A stretch of DNA of 64,000 nucleotides from Actinomadura latina NBRC 106108 (GTDB lineage Bacteria > Actinomycetota > Actinomycetes > Streptosporangiales > Streptosporangiaceae): contig NZ_BCQS01000007.1 of assembly GCF_001552195.1 (NCBI RefSeq), forward strand, positions 124,001 through 188,000, read 5' to 3'. The translations under genes and the position numbers were made by a program. Shown piece after piece: positions 16,332-24,463 of this stretch. The notes below the pieces were generated by a model, which worked only from the letters and a program-made list of their open reading frames with translations, was not told where the DNA came from and searched no databases. Every line of letters starts with the position of its first letter. The stretch's first letter is position 1.

Positions 16332-17659
16332 CGACCGGTCATCTGCCCGCCCGCGAGCGGGCCGCGTGGCAGACCATCGACTCCGGCCAGCTGCTGCTGA
16401 TCGCGACCGCCGGGCTGTTCGCCGTCGTCGCGATCACGCAGGTCGCGGCCGTCGGCCTGCACCAGCCCAACGTCGCGATCATCTTCGGCGTGCTGATCGC
16501 GCTGGGCGAGCTGTTCCGCATGGTGATGCCGGGCAACCGGGAGGTCGCGCCGATCGCCAGCGCGGGCGCGATGGGGTACGCGCTGCTGGTCGGCGTCGGC
16601 CCGGAGGGCGCCGCGCCGGACGCGTGGCTCGGCGTCGTCCCGGCGGAGCACTCCGCGCTGCAGGTCGTCGCGGTCGCGGCGGTCGGCATGCTGGTCGGCT
16701 CGCTGCCGCACATCGCGGTGGGCCGGACGCCGCGCCCGGACGCGATGGCGCGCCGGCTGTTCAACGTCGCGGTCATCGCGCTGTGCTTCCGGCCGATGCT
16801 CGACCTCGCCCCCGCCTGGTACCTGCTGCTGGCCGTGATGGGCGTCGTCGTGGTCGCGTCCTGCTTCACCGACGTGCTGATCGCCGCGATGATCCGGGCG
16901 GAGACCGTCCGGGCCCGGTTCGGCATCGCGCTGCGCGACGAGATCGAGGCGAAGATGGCGCTGTGCGCCGCGACCAGCGCGACCGCCATGCTGATCGCGG
17001 TCGCGACGACCGCGATGGGCGAGGCCGCGCTGCTGATCTTCACGGTGCCGATCCTGGTGACGCAGTTCGCGTTCCGGCGGTACGCGGGCATCCGCGCCAC
17101 CTACCTGGAGACCATCCGCGCGCTGTCGCGGGTCACCGAGGTCGGCGGCTACGTGGAGGCCGGCCACTCGCGGCGGGTGGCGCGGCTCGCCGTCGCGATG
17201 GGGCGCGAGCTCGGCATGGCCGAGGAGGAGCTGCTCGAACTGGAGTACGCGGCGCTGATGCACGACATCGGGCAGCTGTCGCTCGGCGACCCGATCCCGG
17301 GCGGCGCGACCGTGCTGGCGTCCCCGGCCGAGCAGCGCCGCATCGCCGAGCTGGGCGCCGAGGTGATCAAGCAGACCGGGGTGCTGGACCGGGTGGCGCA
17401 CATCGTGCAGCTGTCCTCGCACCCGTACCGGGCGGGCCGTGAGCCCGTCGGCGACTCGGGCGAGCGGCCGGTCCCGCCGCCGCTCGCGGGCCGCATCATC
17501 AAGGTCGCGAACGCCTACGACGACCTGGTGGGCGACTCCGCCGACCGGGACAGGGGCGCCGCCGTGCTGGAGCGGCTCCGGCTCGACTCGGCCGCCGAGT
17601 ACGACCCGACGGTCGTGGAGGCGCTCAGCCGGGTCCTGGACCGGCGGCCGCGGCCGTAG
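16328..17659 (+). CDS. Membrane HD-domain protein, degenerate partner of the HD-GYP protein
   Basis: A 443-residue protein with a similar plan to its upstream neighbour: about seven hydrophobic helices (residues 20-235), then an HD domain with AGHSRRVARLA and MHDIGQLS. The GYP loop is missing; SSHPYRAG stands where HHHExxxGxGYP is expected, and a NAYDDLVG segment replaces DAFDxMT. It may therefore be catalytically weak or a regulatory partner of the first protein. The GTG start lies inside the previous stop codon region (GTGA). Its last 145 bases are overlapped by the convergent CopD-CtaG gene. Confidence 0.82.
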   Translation: MTTGHLPARERAAWQTIDSGQLLLIATAGLFAVVAITQVAAVGLHQPNVAIIFGVLIALGELFRMVMPGNREVAPIASAGAMGYALLVGVGPEGAAPDAWLGVVPAEHSALQVVAVAAVGMLVGSLPHIAVGRTPRPDAMARRLFNVAVIALCFRPMLDLAPAWYLLLAVMGVVVVASCFTDVLIAAMIRAETVRARFGIALRDEIEAKMALCAATSATAMLIAVATTAMGEAALLIFTVPILVTQFAFRRYAGIRATYLETIRALSRVTEVGGYVEAGHSRRVARLAVAMGRELGMAEEELLELEYAALMHDIGQLSLGDPIPGGATVLASPAEQRRIAELGAEVIKQTGVLDRVAHIVQLSSHPYRAGREPVGDSGERPVPPPLAGRIIKVANAYDDLVGDSADRDRGAAVLERLRLDSAAEYDPTVVEALSRVLDRRPRP

Positions 17660-19497
17660 ACCGCGTGCGCCGCCGCGACGGCGGCCGTGATCGCCGCCGC
17701 GGCCGTCCACAGCAGGAGCGCGCCGAGGCGCTGGTCGTCCAGCGGTGCGGCGCCCCAGCGGCGGCCGAGGGTCTCGTACCAGTCGCCGAGGACGGTCCCG
17801 TCCCGCATGAGCAGCACCCCGGCGGCCGCGTGCAGGGGCAGGACGGCCAGCGGGACGAGCGTCCCGGCCGTCCCATGGAAGTAGGCGAGCCCGATGACGA
17901 GGAAGGCGACCAGGGTGAGCGAGTGGAGGGCGTGGTTGCTGAGCGACGGTGGGAACAGCGGCGATACGTACCACGCGTAGAGGCTGAGCAGCAGCAGCGC
18001 TGACGCGACGACCGGGCGGCTCAGCACCCGCAGGCCGCGGCTGCCGGCGGCAGCGGCGAGCAGCGCCCGGCCTTCGCCGCGCATCGCCTTGAGCGCCAGC
18101 TTCACCGGCGCCCCGTACAGCAGCAGCAACGGTGCGACGACCCCGACGAGCACGTGCTGGATGGCGTGGGCGCTGAACAGGACCATGCTGTAGCGGGAGA
18201 TGCCGCTCGCGGTGGCGAGCAGCAGGACGAGCAGCCCGGCCGTCCAGGCGGCGGTCCGCTTCCGCGGCCAGTCCCGGACGCGCACGGCGCCCGCCCCGTA
18301 CAGGACGGCCCCGGCGGCGATCAGCACGAAGAACAGCGGATCGATCCACCAGTCCAGCAGGTACGGCCCGGTCCCGGCCGGGCCCGGCAGCGGGAAGCCG
18401 AGCCGCAGCGCGGTGATGTCGAGGGTGCCGGGGGCGTTCTCGGGCGGCGGCGTCCGGGACAGCCCGGCGGCGAGGGCCATCGTCGCCGTCATCACGAGGA
18501 CCTCGGCGGTGCCGAGTCGCAGGAAGGGCCGGAGGGAGGCGCGCGGGCCCGTCCCGTCCCGCAGCGCGGGGATCGTGGTGCGGCGGTGCCACCAGCCGAA
18601 CGCGCCGAGGGCGGCGAGCGCCAGGCCCTTCGCCACGACCAGCATCCCGTACCGCGACCCGAGGTGGACGCCGCCGAGGCGCACCCAGGCGTTCACCGCG
18701 CCGCTGACCCCGACGACCGTGAACGCCGCGAGCGCGAGGCCGCTGTACCGTTCCACGATCCGGGGGAGGTCCTGCTGGACGTCCGGTGCGACGGTGACCA
18801 GGGCGACGAGCCCGCCGATCCACAGCGCGACGCCCAGCACGTGGGCGGCGAGGCTGTAGACGGCGAGCGCGTGGTTCGAGGCGCTCGCGGCGTGCCCGGT
18901 GAACAGCGGCGGCAGCAGGCCGGCGAGCGCGCCCGCGAGGAGGTATCCGGCGCCGCCCGCCGCGCGGGGCAGGCTCGCCGCGACCGCCAGGGCGACCGCG
19001 CCGGCGAGGACGAGCAGCAGCGCGCGCCCCTGCGGCAGATCGATGAGGAGCGTCCGCATCATGTCGCCGGTGACGTCCGCGAGCCCGATCCCGAACAGGT
19101 CGAGGACGGTGCACACGATCAGCGCCAGCGTGCACAGCGCCCACGCCAGCGCGGTCAGCGACGCGGCGCGCAGGCAGCGGCGGCCGAGCGCGGACGTCGC
19201 CGGCACGAACACGGCCGCGACGAGCAGCCAGCCGGCGGTGAGGACCGCCGCGACGTCGCCGCCGAGCTTCGCGACCGACAGGCCGATCTTGGTCAGCGCG
19301 CCCGCCTGCGACAGGCCGGGGGTCGCGGTCTCGCTGAACGCGCCGCCGAGCCGCATGACGAGCGCGAGGCCGACCAGGGCGATCGCCGCGGCCCCGATGA
19401 CGAGCATCGCCCGGTCGGTCCGGGCCGAAGGCCGATCCGGGTTCGCCCCATGTGTCGTCACGGCCGGAGATACGCGTACAACCGGCGGAAAGTTCAT
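17515..19497 (-). CDS. CopD-CtaG fusion: copper import / cytochrome oxidase assembly membrane protein
   Basis: A roughly 660-residue polytopic protein. The N-terminal half (about 30-350) is CopD-like, with LWIGGLVALVTVAP and HRRTTIPALRDG. The C-terminal half (about 385-620) is of the caa3-type CtaG family, with LLDWWIDPLFFVLI, YSMVLFSAHAIQHVLVG and SNHALHSLTLVAFLVIGL, where His residues in the helices are expected to handle copper. Such fusions are common in actinobacteria and serve copper delivery to heme-copper oxidases. The last 46 residues (Ser/Arg-rich) are encoded opposite the 3' end of the HD gene and look like read-through of antisense sequence. ATG 19497 is preferred; TTG 19512 is possible. 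Confidence 0.88.
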   Translation of the reverse strand: MNFPPVVRVSPAVTTHGANPDRPSARTDRAMLVIGAAAIALVGLALVMRLGGAFSETATPGLSQAGALTKIGLSVAKLGGDVAAVLTAGWLLVAAVFVPATSALGRRCLRAASLTALAWALCTLALIVCTVLDLFGIGLADVTGDMMRTLLIDLPQGRALLLVLAGAVALAVAASLPRAAGGAGYLLAGALAGLLPPLFTGHAASASNHALAVYSLAAHVLGVALWIGGLVALVTVAPDVQQDLPRIVERYSGLALAAFTVVGVSGAVNAWVRLGGVHLGSRYGMLVVAKGLALAALGAFGWWHRRTTIPALRDGTGPRASLRPFLRLGTAEVLVMTATMALAAGLSRTPPPENAPGTLDITALRLGFPLPGPAGTGPYLLDWWIDPLFFVLIAAGAVLYGAGAVRVRDWPRKRTAAWTAGLLVLLLATASGISRYSMVLFSAHAIQHVLVGVVAPLLLLYGAPVKLALKAMRGEGRALLAAAAGSRGLRVLSRPVVASALLLLSLYAWYVSPLFPPSLSNHALHSLTLVAFLVIGLAYFHGTAGTLVPLAVLPLHAAAGVLLMRDGTVLGDWYETLGRRWGAAPLDDQRLGALLLWTAAAAITAAVAAAHAVYGRGRRSRTRLSASTTVGSYSAAESSRSRSSTAAPLSRSAESPTRSS

Positions 19498-19550
19498 TAC
19501 TGTTTCGGCCAAGCCGCAGTCCGGCCGGAGTCTGCGGGGAGCTGCAGGGC

Positions 19551-20552
19551 GTGCTCGTCCAGGGCTACGTGCAGTGGATCATCCAGGACTTCGGGACCGC
19601 CTACCGCAAGCTCGACTTCGGGGACGCCGACGACCCGATGCGGCTGGTGAACCTCCAGCTCCGCGAGCAGGCCGAGGCCGCGATCAAGGACAAGGTCTCG
19701 ACGATGGGCGTGCGGGATGTCCTCAGCGACAAGCAGCCCATCATCGAGGAGCTGACGGCCCGGCTGCGGGCGGTGGCGGAGGGCGAGGACAACAGCGACC
19801 AGGGGCTCGGGCTGCGGATCGTCACCGTGCAGATCAAGGAGGCCGTGGTCAGCTCGTCCAAGCTCTGGGAGAACCTGCAGAAGCCCTACCGGGCCCGGCA
19901 GGGGCAGGTCGCGCGGCTGGCTGAACTGGAGGCCGAGGAGGTCGTCGGGCAGCGCGAGATGGCGGCCGCGCGGACCAAGGAGTCGCAGCGGCTGGACCAC
20001 GAGCGGGAGCTGGCCGAGCTGCGCGCCGCCAACGAGTCGCGGCTGTTCGAGGCCGAGGCGGCCGAGAGGCTGCGCCGCACCCGGCGCGAGCACGATGACG
20101 CCCGCGAGGTCGCCGAGCTGGAGACCGAGACGACGCGGCACGCGCTCCGGATGGAGCGGGAGCGCCATGCCGAGGAGGCCGAGACGGGACGGCTGCGCAT
20201 CGAGCGCGACCAGGAGCTGGCCCGGCTCCGCGCCGAGGGCGAGCTGGCCCTCGCCGACTCCCGCGCTCGGTCCCGGCACGAGCAGGCCCTGCTGGACCTG
20301 GAGCGGGAGGCGGCACGGGCCGCGATCGAGAACGACCGGACGCCGGCCGCCGTCCAGGCGCGGCTCATCGCCTCGCTGCCGGAGATCGTCGCCAAGCTCC
20401 CCAAGCCGGACGAGCTGCGCACCGTGACCGTCAACGGGGCCGACCAGACCAGTGTGGCCGGCGTGATCACCCAGCTGACGGCCGTGATCGGCGCGCTGCG
20501 CGCCGCGGCGGACGGTGCCGTCAGGGACGGCTCTCCGCCGGCGGGAAGGTGA
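19551..20552 (+). pseudogene. SPFH/band-7 protein lacking its N-terminal part
   Basis: The frame encodes the second half of an SPFH domain (VQGYVQWIIQDFGTAYRKLD, REQAEAAIKDKVSTM, LRIVTVQIKEAVVSSSKLWE) followed by a long charged coiled coil (about 110-285) and a C-terminal ELRTVTVNGADQ segment. Full-length members start well before this point, usually with a hydrophobic anchor. Here homology begins near position 19540, and the divergent copD start lies immediately upstream, so the 5' half is gone. GTG 19551 has GGGGAG nine bases upstream, so a 333-residue fragment might still be made. The 3' end overlaps the convergent P450 gene by 32 bases. Confidence 0.65.
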
Positions 20553-21705
20553 CGGGGAGGGCGACCAGGGCGCGGTGGAACGGCCCCGGCCGCCACTCCA
20601 GCGCGTCCCTCGGGACGGCCAGGTCCAGGTCGGGGAGCCGGTCGAGGAGCACCTCGATGGCGGCGGACGCGATCAGCCGCGAGTGGCTCTTGGCCGGGCA
20701 GGTGTGCGGCCCGCCGGTGTAGGACAGGTGCGCGCGGTTCCCCTTCCGGTCGGCCGCCGCCCGGGACGGGTCGGTGTTCGCGGCGGCGTAGCTGATCAGG
20801 ACGGGCTGGTGGGCGGGCAGCGTGTGCCCGTGGAAGTCGATGTCCTGACGGGGGAACGTCGTCCCGTAGTTGGCCATCGGCGGGTCGGTCCAGAGGATCT
20901 CGTCCAGGGCGTCCTCGACGGGCATGCTGCCGCCGGCCAGGTCGCCGCCGAACCGGTCGTCCGACAGCAGCAGCAGGATGCCGTTGGCGATGAGGTTCTG
21001 CTCCGGCTCGGTGCCGGCGCCGACGAGCAGCGTGAGCTGGTGCGCCATCTCGAAGTCGTCGAGTCCGGCGGGGTGGCGCATCATCCACGACGTCACGTCC
21101 GCGCCCGGCTTCCGGCGCTTGTGCGCGACGAGCTCGCCGGTGGCCTCGCCGAGCAGCGCGTTGCCCTCCTCGGCGCCCTCGGCGTCGAAGATCGCGCTCA
21201 TGCCGCGGACGAGCTTGTCGCCGATGTCGCGGGGGCAGCCGAACATCTCGTTGAACACCAGCAGCGGCAGCGTCCGCGCGTACTGGCCGATGAGGTCGGC
21301 CTTGCCGTCGGCGGCGAACCGGTCGATGAGGGTGTCCGCGCTGTTCTGGACGTGCTCGCGCAGCGACACCGGGTCGACGCGGTCCATGCTGTCGACGATC
21401 ACCGAGCGGAGCCGCGCGTGGACGGAGCCGTTGGTGAACAGCGCGTTCGGCCGCGCCATCATCATCGGCAGCACCGGGCAGCTAGGGCCGACCTCCGCCT
21501 CCCACACCTCGCTGCAGCGCGGGAACGTGTCCGGGTCGCGCAGGATCTCCAGTGCCGCCTCGTAGCCGATGACCAGCGTCGCCGGGACGCCGGGGGCCAG
21601 TTCGACGGGGGCGAGGTCGCCGTGGGCGCGCATCCGGGCGTAGGCCGCGGCCGGGTCCTGCGCGTACTCGGGGCCGTACAGGGGGATGCGCTGCGGTTCG
21701 GTCAT
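20521..21705 (-). CDS. cvnE: Conservon-type cytochrome P450 with altered K-helix motif
   Basis: A 394-residue P450. The heme-thiolate Cys336 lies in SYTGGPHTCPAKS instead of the canonical FGxGxHxCxG. The I-helix reads LLVGAGTEPEQN (about 227-238). The near-invariant ExxR of the K-helix is EILW (269-272), so the Arg is replaced by Trp. CYP157-type P450s of streptomycete conservons are known to deviate at this motif, which supports assignment as the conservon P450 (CvnE position). The redox partner and substrate are unknown. The ATG lies directly downstream of an IS element that now separates it from cvnD, so its transcription may have been altered. Confidence 0.88.
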   Translation of the reverse strand: MTEPQRIPLYGPEYAQDPAAAYARMRAHGDLAPVELAPGVPATLVIGYEAALEILRDPDTFPRCSEVWEAEVGPSCPVLPMMMARPNALFTNGSVHARLRSVIVDSMDRVDPVSLREHVQNSADTLIDRFAADGKADLIGQYARTLPLLVFNEMFGCPRDIGDKLVRGMSAIFDAEGAEEGNALLGEATGELVAHKRRKPGADVTSWMMRHPAGLDDFEMAHQLTLLVGAGTEPEQNLIANGILLLLSDDRFGGDLAGGSMPVEDALDEILWTDPPMANYGTTFPRQDIDFHGHTLPAHQPVLISYAAANTDPSRAAADRKGNRAHLSYTGGPHTCPAKSHSRLIASAAIEVLLDRLPDLDLAVPRDALEWRPGPFHRALVALPVTFPPAESRP

Positions 21706-21815
21706 CGGATACCCGCAGCGTGGAAACCCCGTCCTTCAGGGCGGGAATGAAACGCGGGACGGTGCGGCACGGTGACCCTCCGGGTTTTGTCGGTGGCGGT
21801 CGGTAGGTTGCGGGC

Positions 21816-23015
21816 GTGTCCCGGTACCGGCTGTGCCCGACCCCTGCCCAGGAGGCGGGGCTGCTGGAGCACTGCTCGCATGCCCGGTTTGTGTGGAATT
21901 TGGCGGTGGAGCAGCATGCGTGGTGGACGCCGCGGCGGGGTCCGGCGCCGGGGTATGTCGCGCAGGCCCGGCAGCTGACCGAGGCCCGTGCCGCGTTCGG
22001 GTGGCTGGCGGCAGGTTCGCAGACGGTGCAGCAGCAGGCGCTCAGAGACTTCGCGCAGGCGATGGCGAACTTCTTTGCGGGTACGCACCGGCGTCCGACG
22101 TGGCGTAAGGCCGGGCTGCATGAGGGGTTCCGGATCGTGGGGGCGCGTGGACGGCAATGGGATGTGCGGCGTCTGTCGCGCCGCACGGGTGAGGTGCGGG
22201 TTCCGAAGGTGGGGTGGGTGCGGTTCCGCTGGTCGCGGCCCGTCCCGCCGGGGGTGAGGTCGTTCCGGGTGGTCCGTGACCGGGCCGGGCGGTGGCATGT
22301 CGCGTTTGCGCACGTGCCCGCCCCGGTTCCTGCGCCCGGTAACGGTGTGGCGGTCGGTGTGGACCGGGGCGTGGCCGTCAGCGCGGCGCTGTCCACTGGC
22401 GAAATCTCCAGCGTGCCGGGGTTGAGGCCGGGTGAGGCCGAGCGGTTGCGGCGGTTGCTGCGGCGTCTGGGCCGCGCGGAGCGGGGGTCCAACCGTCGTG
22501 ACCGCGTGAAGGCCGCCATCGCCCGCCTGAGAGCCCGCCAGGCCGACCGCCGCAAGGACTGGGTGGAGAAGACCAGCACGGAACTGGCGCGCCGGTTCGA
22601 TGTGATCGCCGTCGAGGACCTGAACGTGCGGGGCATGACCCGGTCGGCGCGCGGCACCCTGGAGGCCCCCGGCACGGGCGTGCGGGCCAAGACCGGACTC
22701 AACCGCGGCATCCTGGCCAACGGGTGGGGACAGCTCGTCAACCGCCTGGAACACAAAGCGCCCGGAAGTCTGGTCCGGGTCGACCCGGCGTACACCTCGC
22801 AGACCTGCAACTCCTGTGGGCACCGCGCCCCGGACAACCGTGAGAGCCAAGCGGTGTTCCGGTGCGTGGCCTGCGGGCGGCAGGGCAACGCCGATGTGAA
22901 CGCCGCGCGCAACATCCGAGACACCGCCGTGGGGCGCACGGTGGCCGCGCGGGGAGGCGGGGCGTTGGCCCGGCCGGTGAACCGCGAACCTCAACCCGCT
23001 CTCCTCTCTGTCTAG
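21816..23015 (+). CDS. tnpB: TnpB RNA-guided nuclease (IS605 OrfB family)
   Basis: A 399-residue protein with the split RuvC catalytic residues intact: Asp183 (VAVGVDRGV), Glu267 (VIAVEDLNVRGM) and Asp360 (GNADVNAARN). The C4 zinc ribbon is Cys331, Cys334, Cys350 and Cys353 (CNSCGHR ... CVACG). TnpB enzymes use an RNA made from the element's right end to cut DNA next to a target-adjacent motif, and this helps the element persist. The GTG start is inferred from the family's YRLxPTPxQ beginning. With all catalytic residues present, the protein should be active if expressed. Codon use is only slightly less GC-biased than its neighbours. Confidence 0.9.
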   Translation: MSRYRLCPTPAQEAGLLEHCSHARFVWNLAVEQHAWWTPRRGPAPGYVAQARQLTEARAAFGWLAAGSQTVQQQALRDFAQAMANFFAGTHRRPTWRKAGLHEGFRIVGARGRQWDVRRLSRRTGEVRVPKVGWVRFRWSRPVPPGVRSFRVVRDRAGRWHVAFAHVPAPVPAPGNGVAVGVDRGVAVSAALSTGEISSVPGLRPGEAERLRRLLRRLGRAERGSNRRDRVKAAIARLRARQADRRKDWVEKTSTELARRFDVIAVEDLNVRGMTRSARGTLEAPGTGVRAKTGLNRGILANGWGQLVNRLEHKAPGSLVRVDPAYTSQTCNSCGHRAPDNRESQAVFRCVACGRQGNADVNAARNIRDTAVGRTVAARGGGALARPVNREPQPALLSV

Positions 23016-23060
23016 TGGACGGGTTGGAATCGCCTGCCTTCAGGCGGGAGAGGACGTCAA
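22930..23060 (+). ncRNA. Putative omega/right-end RNA guiding TnpB
   Basis: In this family the guide RNA scaffold spans the 3' end of tnpB and the right end of the element, and the guide is copied from the flanking DNA. Here that would be the sequence from 23061 (GCTGTTTCCCGATCGAGGG), inside the last codons of cvnD. The right-end hairpin at 23033-23048 is visible. The 5' boundary is arbitrary. Confidence 0.35.
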
Positions 23061-23668
23061 GCTGTTTCCCGATCGAGGGTGAGGAGGTGGTCGACGAGCG
23101 AGATCAGCGCCTCGGTGGACGACCTGCGGTCGCGGGCGTCGCAGGTCACCAGCGGCGTCGTGGGGGCGAGGTCGAGGGCCTCGCGCACCTCGGCGTCCGG
23201 GAAGACGGGCGAGCCGTCGAAGTGGTTGACCGCCACGGCGTACGGCAGGCCCTGCTTCTCCACGATGTCCATGACGGCGAACGACTCCTTGAGCCGCGCC
23301 GGGTCCACGAGGATCAGCGCGCCGAGCGCGCCGCGCGCCAGGTCGTCCCAGAGGCGGGTGAAGCGCTGCTGGCCGGGCGCGCCGAACAGGTACAGGACGA
23401 GGTCGTCGCTGAGGGTGAGGCGCCCGAAGTCCATCGCGACGGTCGTGGTCGTCTTGTCGCGGATGCCGGCGAGGTCGTCGACGGTCGCGCCGGCCTGCGT
23501 CATCCGCTCCTCGGTGCGCAGCGGGCGGATCTCCGACAGCGTCCCCACGTAGGTGGTCTTGCCGACGGCGAAGTGCCCCACGACGAGGACCTTGACGGCG
23601 GTCCGGACGGTGTCGCGGACGTAGGACGTACTGGAGCGTGCCGTGTCAGAGGCTGGCGCGGAGTCCAT
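23057..23668 (-). CDS. cvnD: Conservon GTPase CvnD
   Basis: A 203-residue small Ras-like GTP-binding protein. G1 is GHFAVGKTT, the switch II region carries LFGAPGQQRF (Gly-Gln-Gln in place of the usual DxxGQ), G4 is the divergent NHFD, and CDARD is the G5 region. Conservon GTPases are thought to be regulated by the roadblock and DUF742 partners and to relay a signal from the CvnA kinase-like protein. The start lies inside the end of the DUF742 gene (23 bases overlap), so translation is coupled. The last codon and stop (GCT TGA) border the right end of the IS element, so the natural C-terminus may have been trimmed. Confidence 0.92.
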   Translation of the reverse strand: MDSAPASDTARSSTSYVRDTVRTAVKVLVVGHFAVGKTTYVGTLSEIRPLRTEERMTQAGATVDDLAGIRDKTTTTVAMDFGRLTLSDDLVLYLFGAPGQQRFTRLWDDLARGALGALILVDPARLKESFAVMDIVEKQGLPYAVAVNHFDGSPVFPDAEVREALDLAPTTPLVTCDARDRRSSTEALISLVDHLLTLDRETA

Positions 23669-24002
23669 CGAGCACCTCCTGGAGGAGCCGGGTCTTGGAG
23701 TCCCGGGCGGCGGGCGCGGCGGCCCGGGCGGTGAGGTGCCCGCTGTCGACGAGGTCGGAGAGCAGCACCTTGACGACCCCGACGGGCAGGCCGAGGTGCC
23801 CGGAGATCTCGACGACCGACAGCGCCCCGCCCCGGCACAGCTCCGCGATGCGGTGCTTTTCGGGGGACAGGCCGGTGTGCGGCAGGTCGCCGGTGGCGAT
23901 GACGAGGGTGACGAGGTCGAACACGTTGCGGGTCGGGTGCGCGCGCCCCCCGGTGACGACGTGCGGGCGCACCAGCGCGCGCTCGTTCCGGCGCGCGGTC
24001 AT
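23646..24002 (-). CDS. cvnC: Conservon DUF742 protein CvnC
   Basis: A 118-residue DUF742 protein with an expected winged-helix-like core: VRPHVVTGGRAHPT, LVTLVIATGDLP, SPEKHRIAELCRG, SVVEISGHLGLPVGVVKVLLSDLVDSGHL. This pattern is diagnostic of the family. It has no membrane helix and presumably bridges the roadblock protein and the GTPase. The ATG overlaps the stop of cvnB (ATGA, 23999-24002), and its own end overlaps cvnD. The strict overlaps support a single polycistronic signalling unit. Confidence 0.92.
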   Translation of the reverse strand: MTARRNERALVRPHVVTGGRAHPTRNVFDLVTLVIATGDLPHTGLSPEKHRIAELCRGGALSVVEISGHLGLPVGVVKVLLSDLVDSGHLTARAAAPAARDSKTRLLQEVLDGLRASL

Positions 24003-24463
24003 GCGGGACTGCCCGCGCCCGGACGCGGCGGCGTGGTCAGCTCCTTGCCCAGCCGCTGCACGAGTTCCTGGAGCCGGAACGACACGGTCTCCATGTCGAC
24101 GCGCTGCGTCGCCGACACCGCCAGGTAGGCGCCGGGCCCGGCCGCGACGAGGAACACGTAGCCGTCGTCGAACTCGTTCACGGTCTGCCGCCACGTGGTG
24201 CCCGCGTCGCCGCAGAACTCGGCGGTGCTGCGGGCGAGCGACTGCAGGCCCGCCATGCCGGCGGCCTGCCGTTCCGCCTCGTCCCGCCCGATCCGCTCGG
24301 AGTGCGCCATCAGCAGCCCGTCGGCCGACAGGAGGATCGCGTAGCGGGTCTCCGGCATCCGCAGCGCGTCGTCCAGCATCCAGCCGAGCCGGTTCGTACC
24401 TTTGTCCATCGCGCCGTCGTCCATCGCGCCGTTCCACCCCTTGTTCGTGGCCGCAGAGTTCAT
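23999..24463 (-). CDS. cvnB: Conservon roadblock/LC7 protein CvnB
   Basis: A 154-residue roadblock/LC7 fold protein. After a short Gly/Asp/Met-rich N-terminus comes LGWMLDDALRMPETRYAILL, then SADGLLMAHSERIGRDEAER and VNEFDDGYVFLVAAGPGAYL. This fold often binds or regulates small GTPases. The ATG at 24463 overlaps the stop of cvnA (TCAT on the plus strand), and the 3' end overlaps cvnC. Its likely partners are the adjacent GTPase and the kinase-like CvnA. Confidence 0.92.
   Translation of the reverse strand: MNSAATNKGWNGAMDDGAMDKGTNRLGWMLDDALRMPETRYAILLSADGLLMAHSERIGRDEAERQAAGMAGLQSLARSTAEFCGDAGTTWRQTVNEFDDGYVFLVAAGPGAYLAVSATQRVDMETVSFRLQELVQRLGKELTTPPRPGAGSPA

Larger units (their letters stand above)
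21722..23060 (+). mobile_element. IS200/IS605-type element carrying tnpB only
   Basis: The left end has a hairpin CCCGTCC-TTCA-GGGCGGG (about 21728-21745) and the right end a hairpin CCTGCC-TTCA-GGCGGG (23033-23048), followed by GAGGACGTCAA. Subterminal imperfect hairpins without terminal inverted repeats or target duplication are the hallmark of IS200/IS605 elements. No tnpA (Y1 transposase) is present, so movement would need a helper. It sits in the gap between cvnD and the P450 gene, opposite to their direction. The exact left boundary is uncertain. If the right end is at TCAA (23057-23060), the element supplies the stop codon of cvnD. Confidence 0.7.

Noticed and set aside
16094..19144. 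Long minus-strand frame across the HD-domain and CopD region
   Set aside because: Repetitive charged translation, overlapping real genes on both strands; a by-product of high GC third positions.
21722..23060. Autonomous IS605 with TnpA
   Set aside because: No Y1 transposase frame with an HUH motif is found on either strand inside the element.
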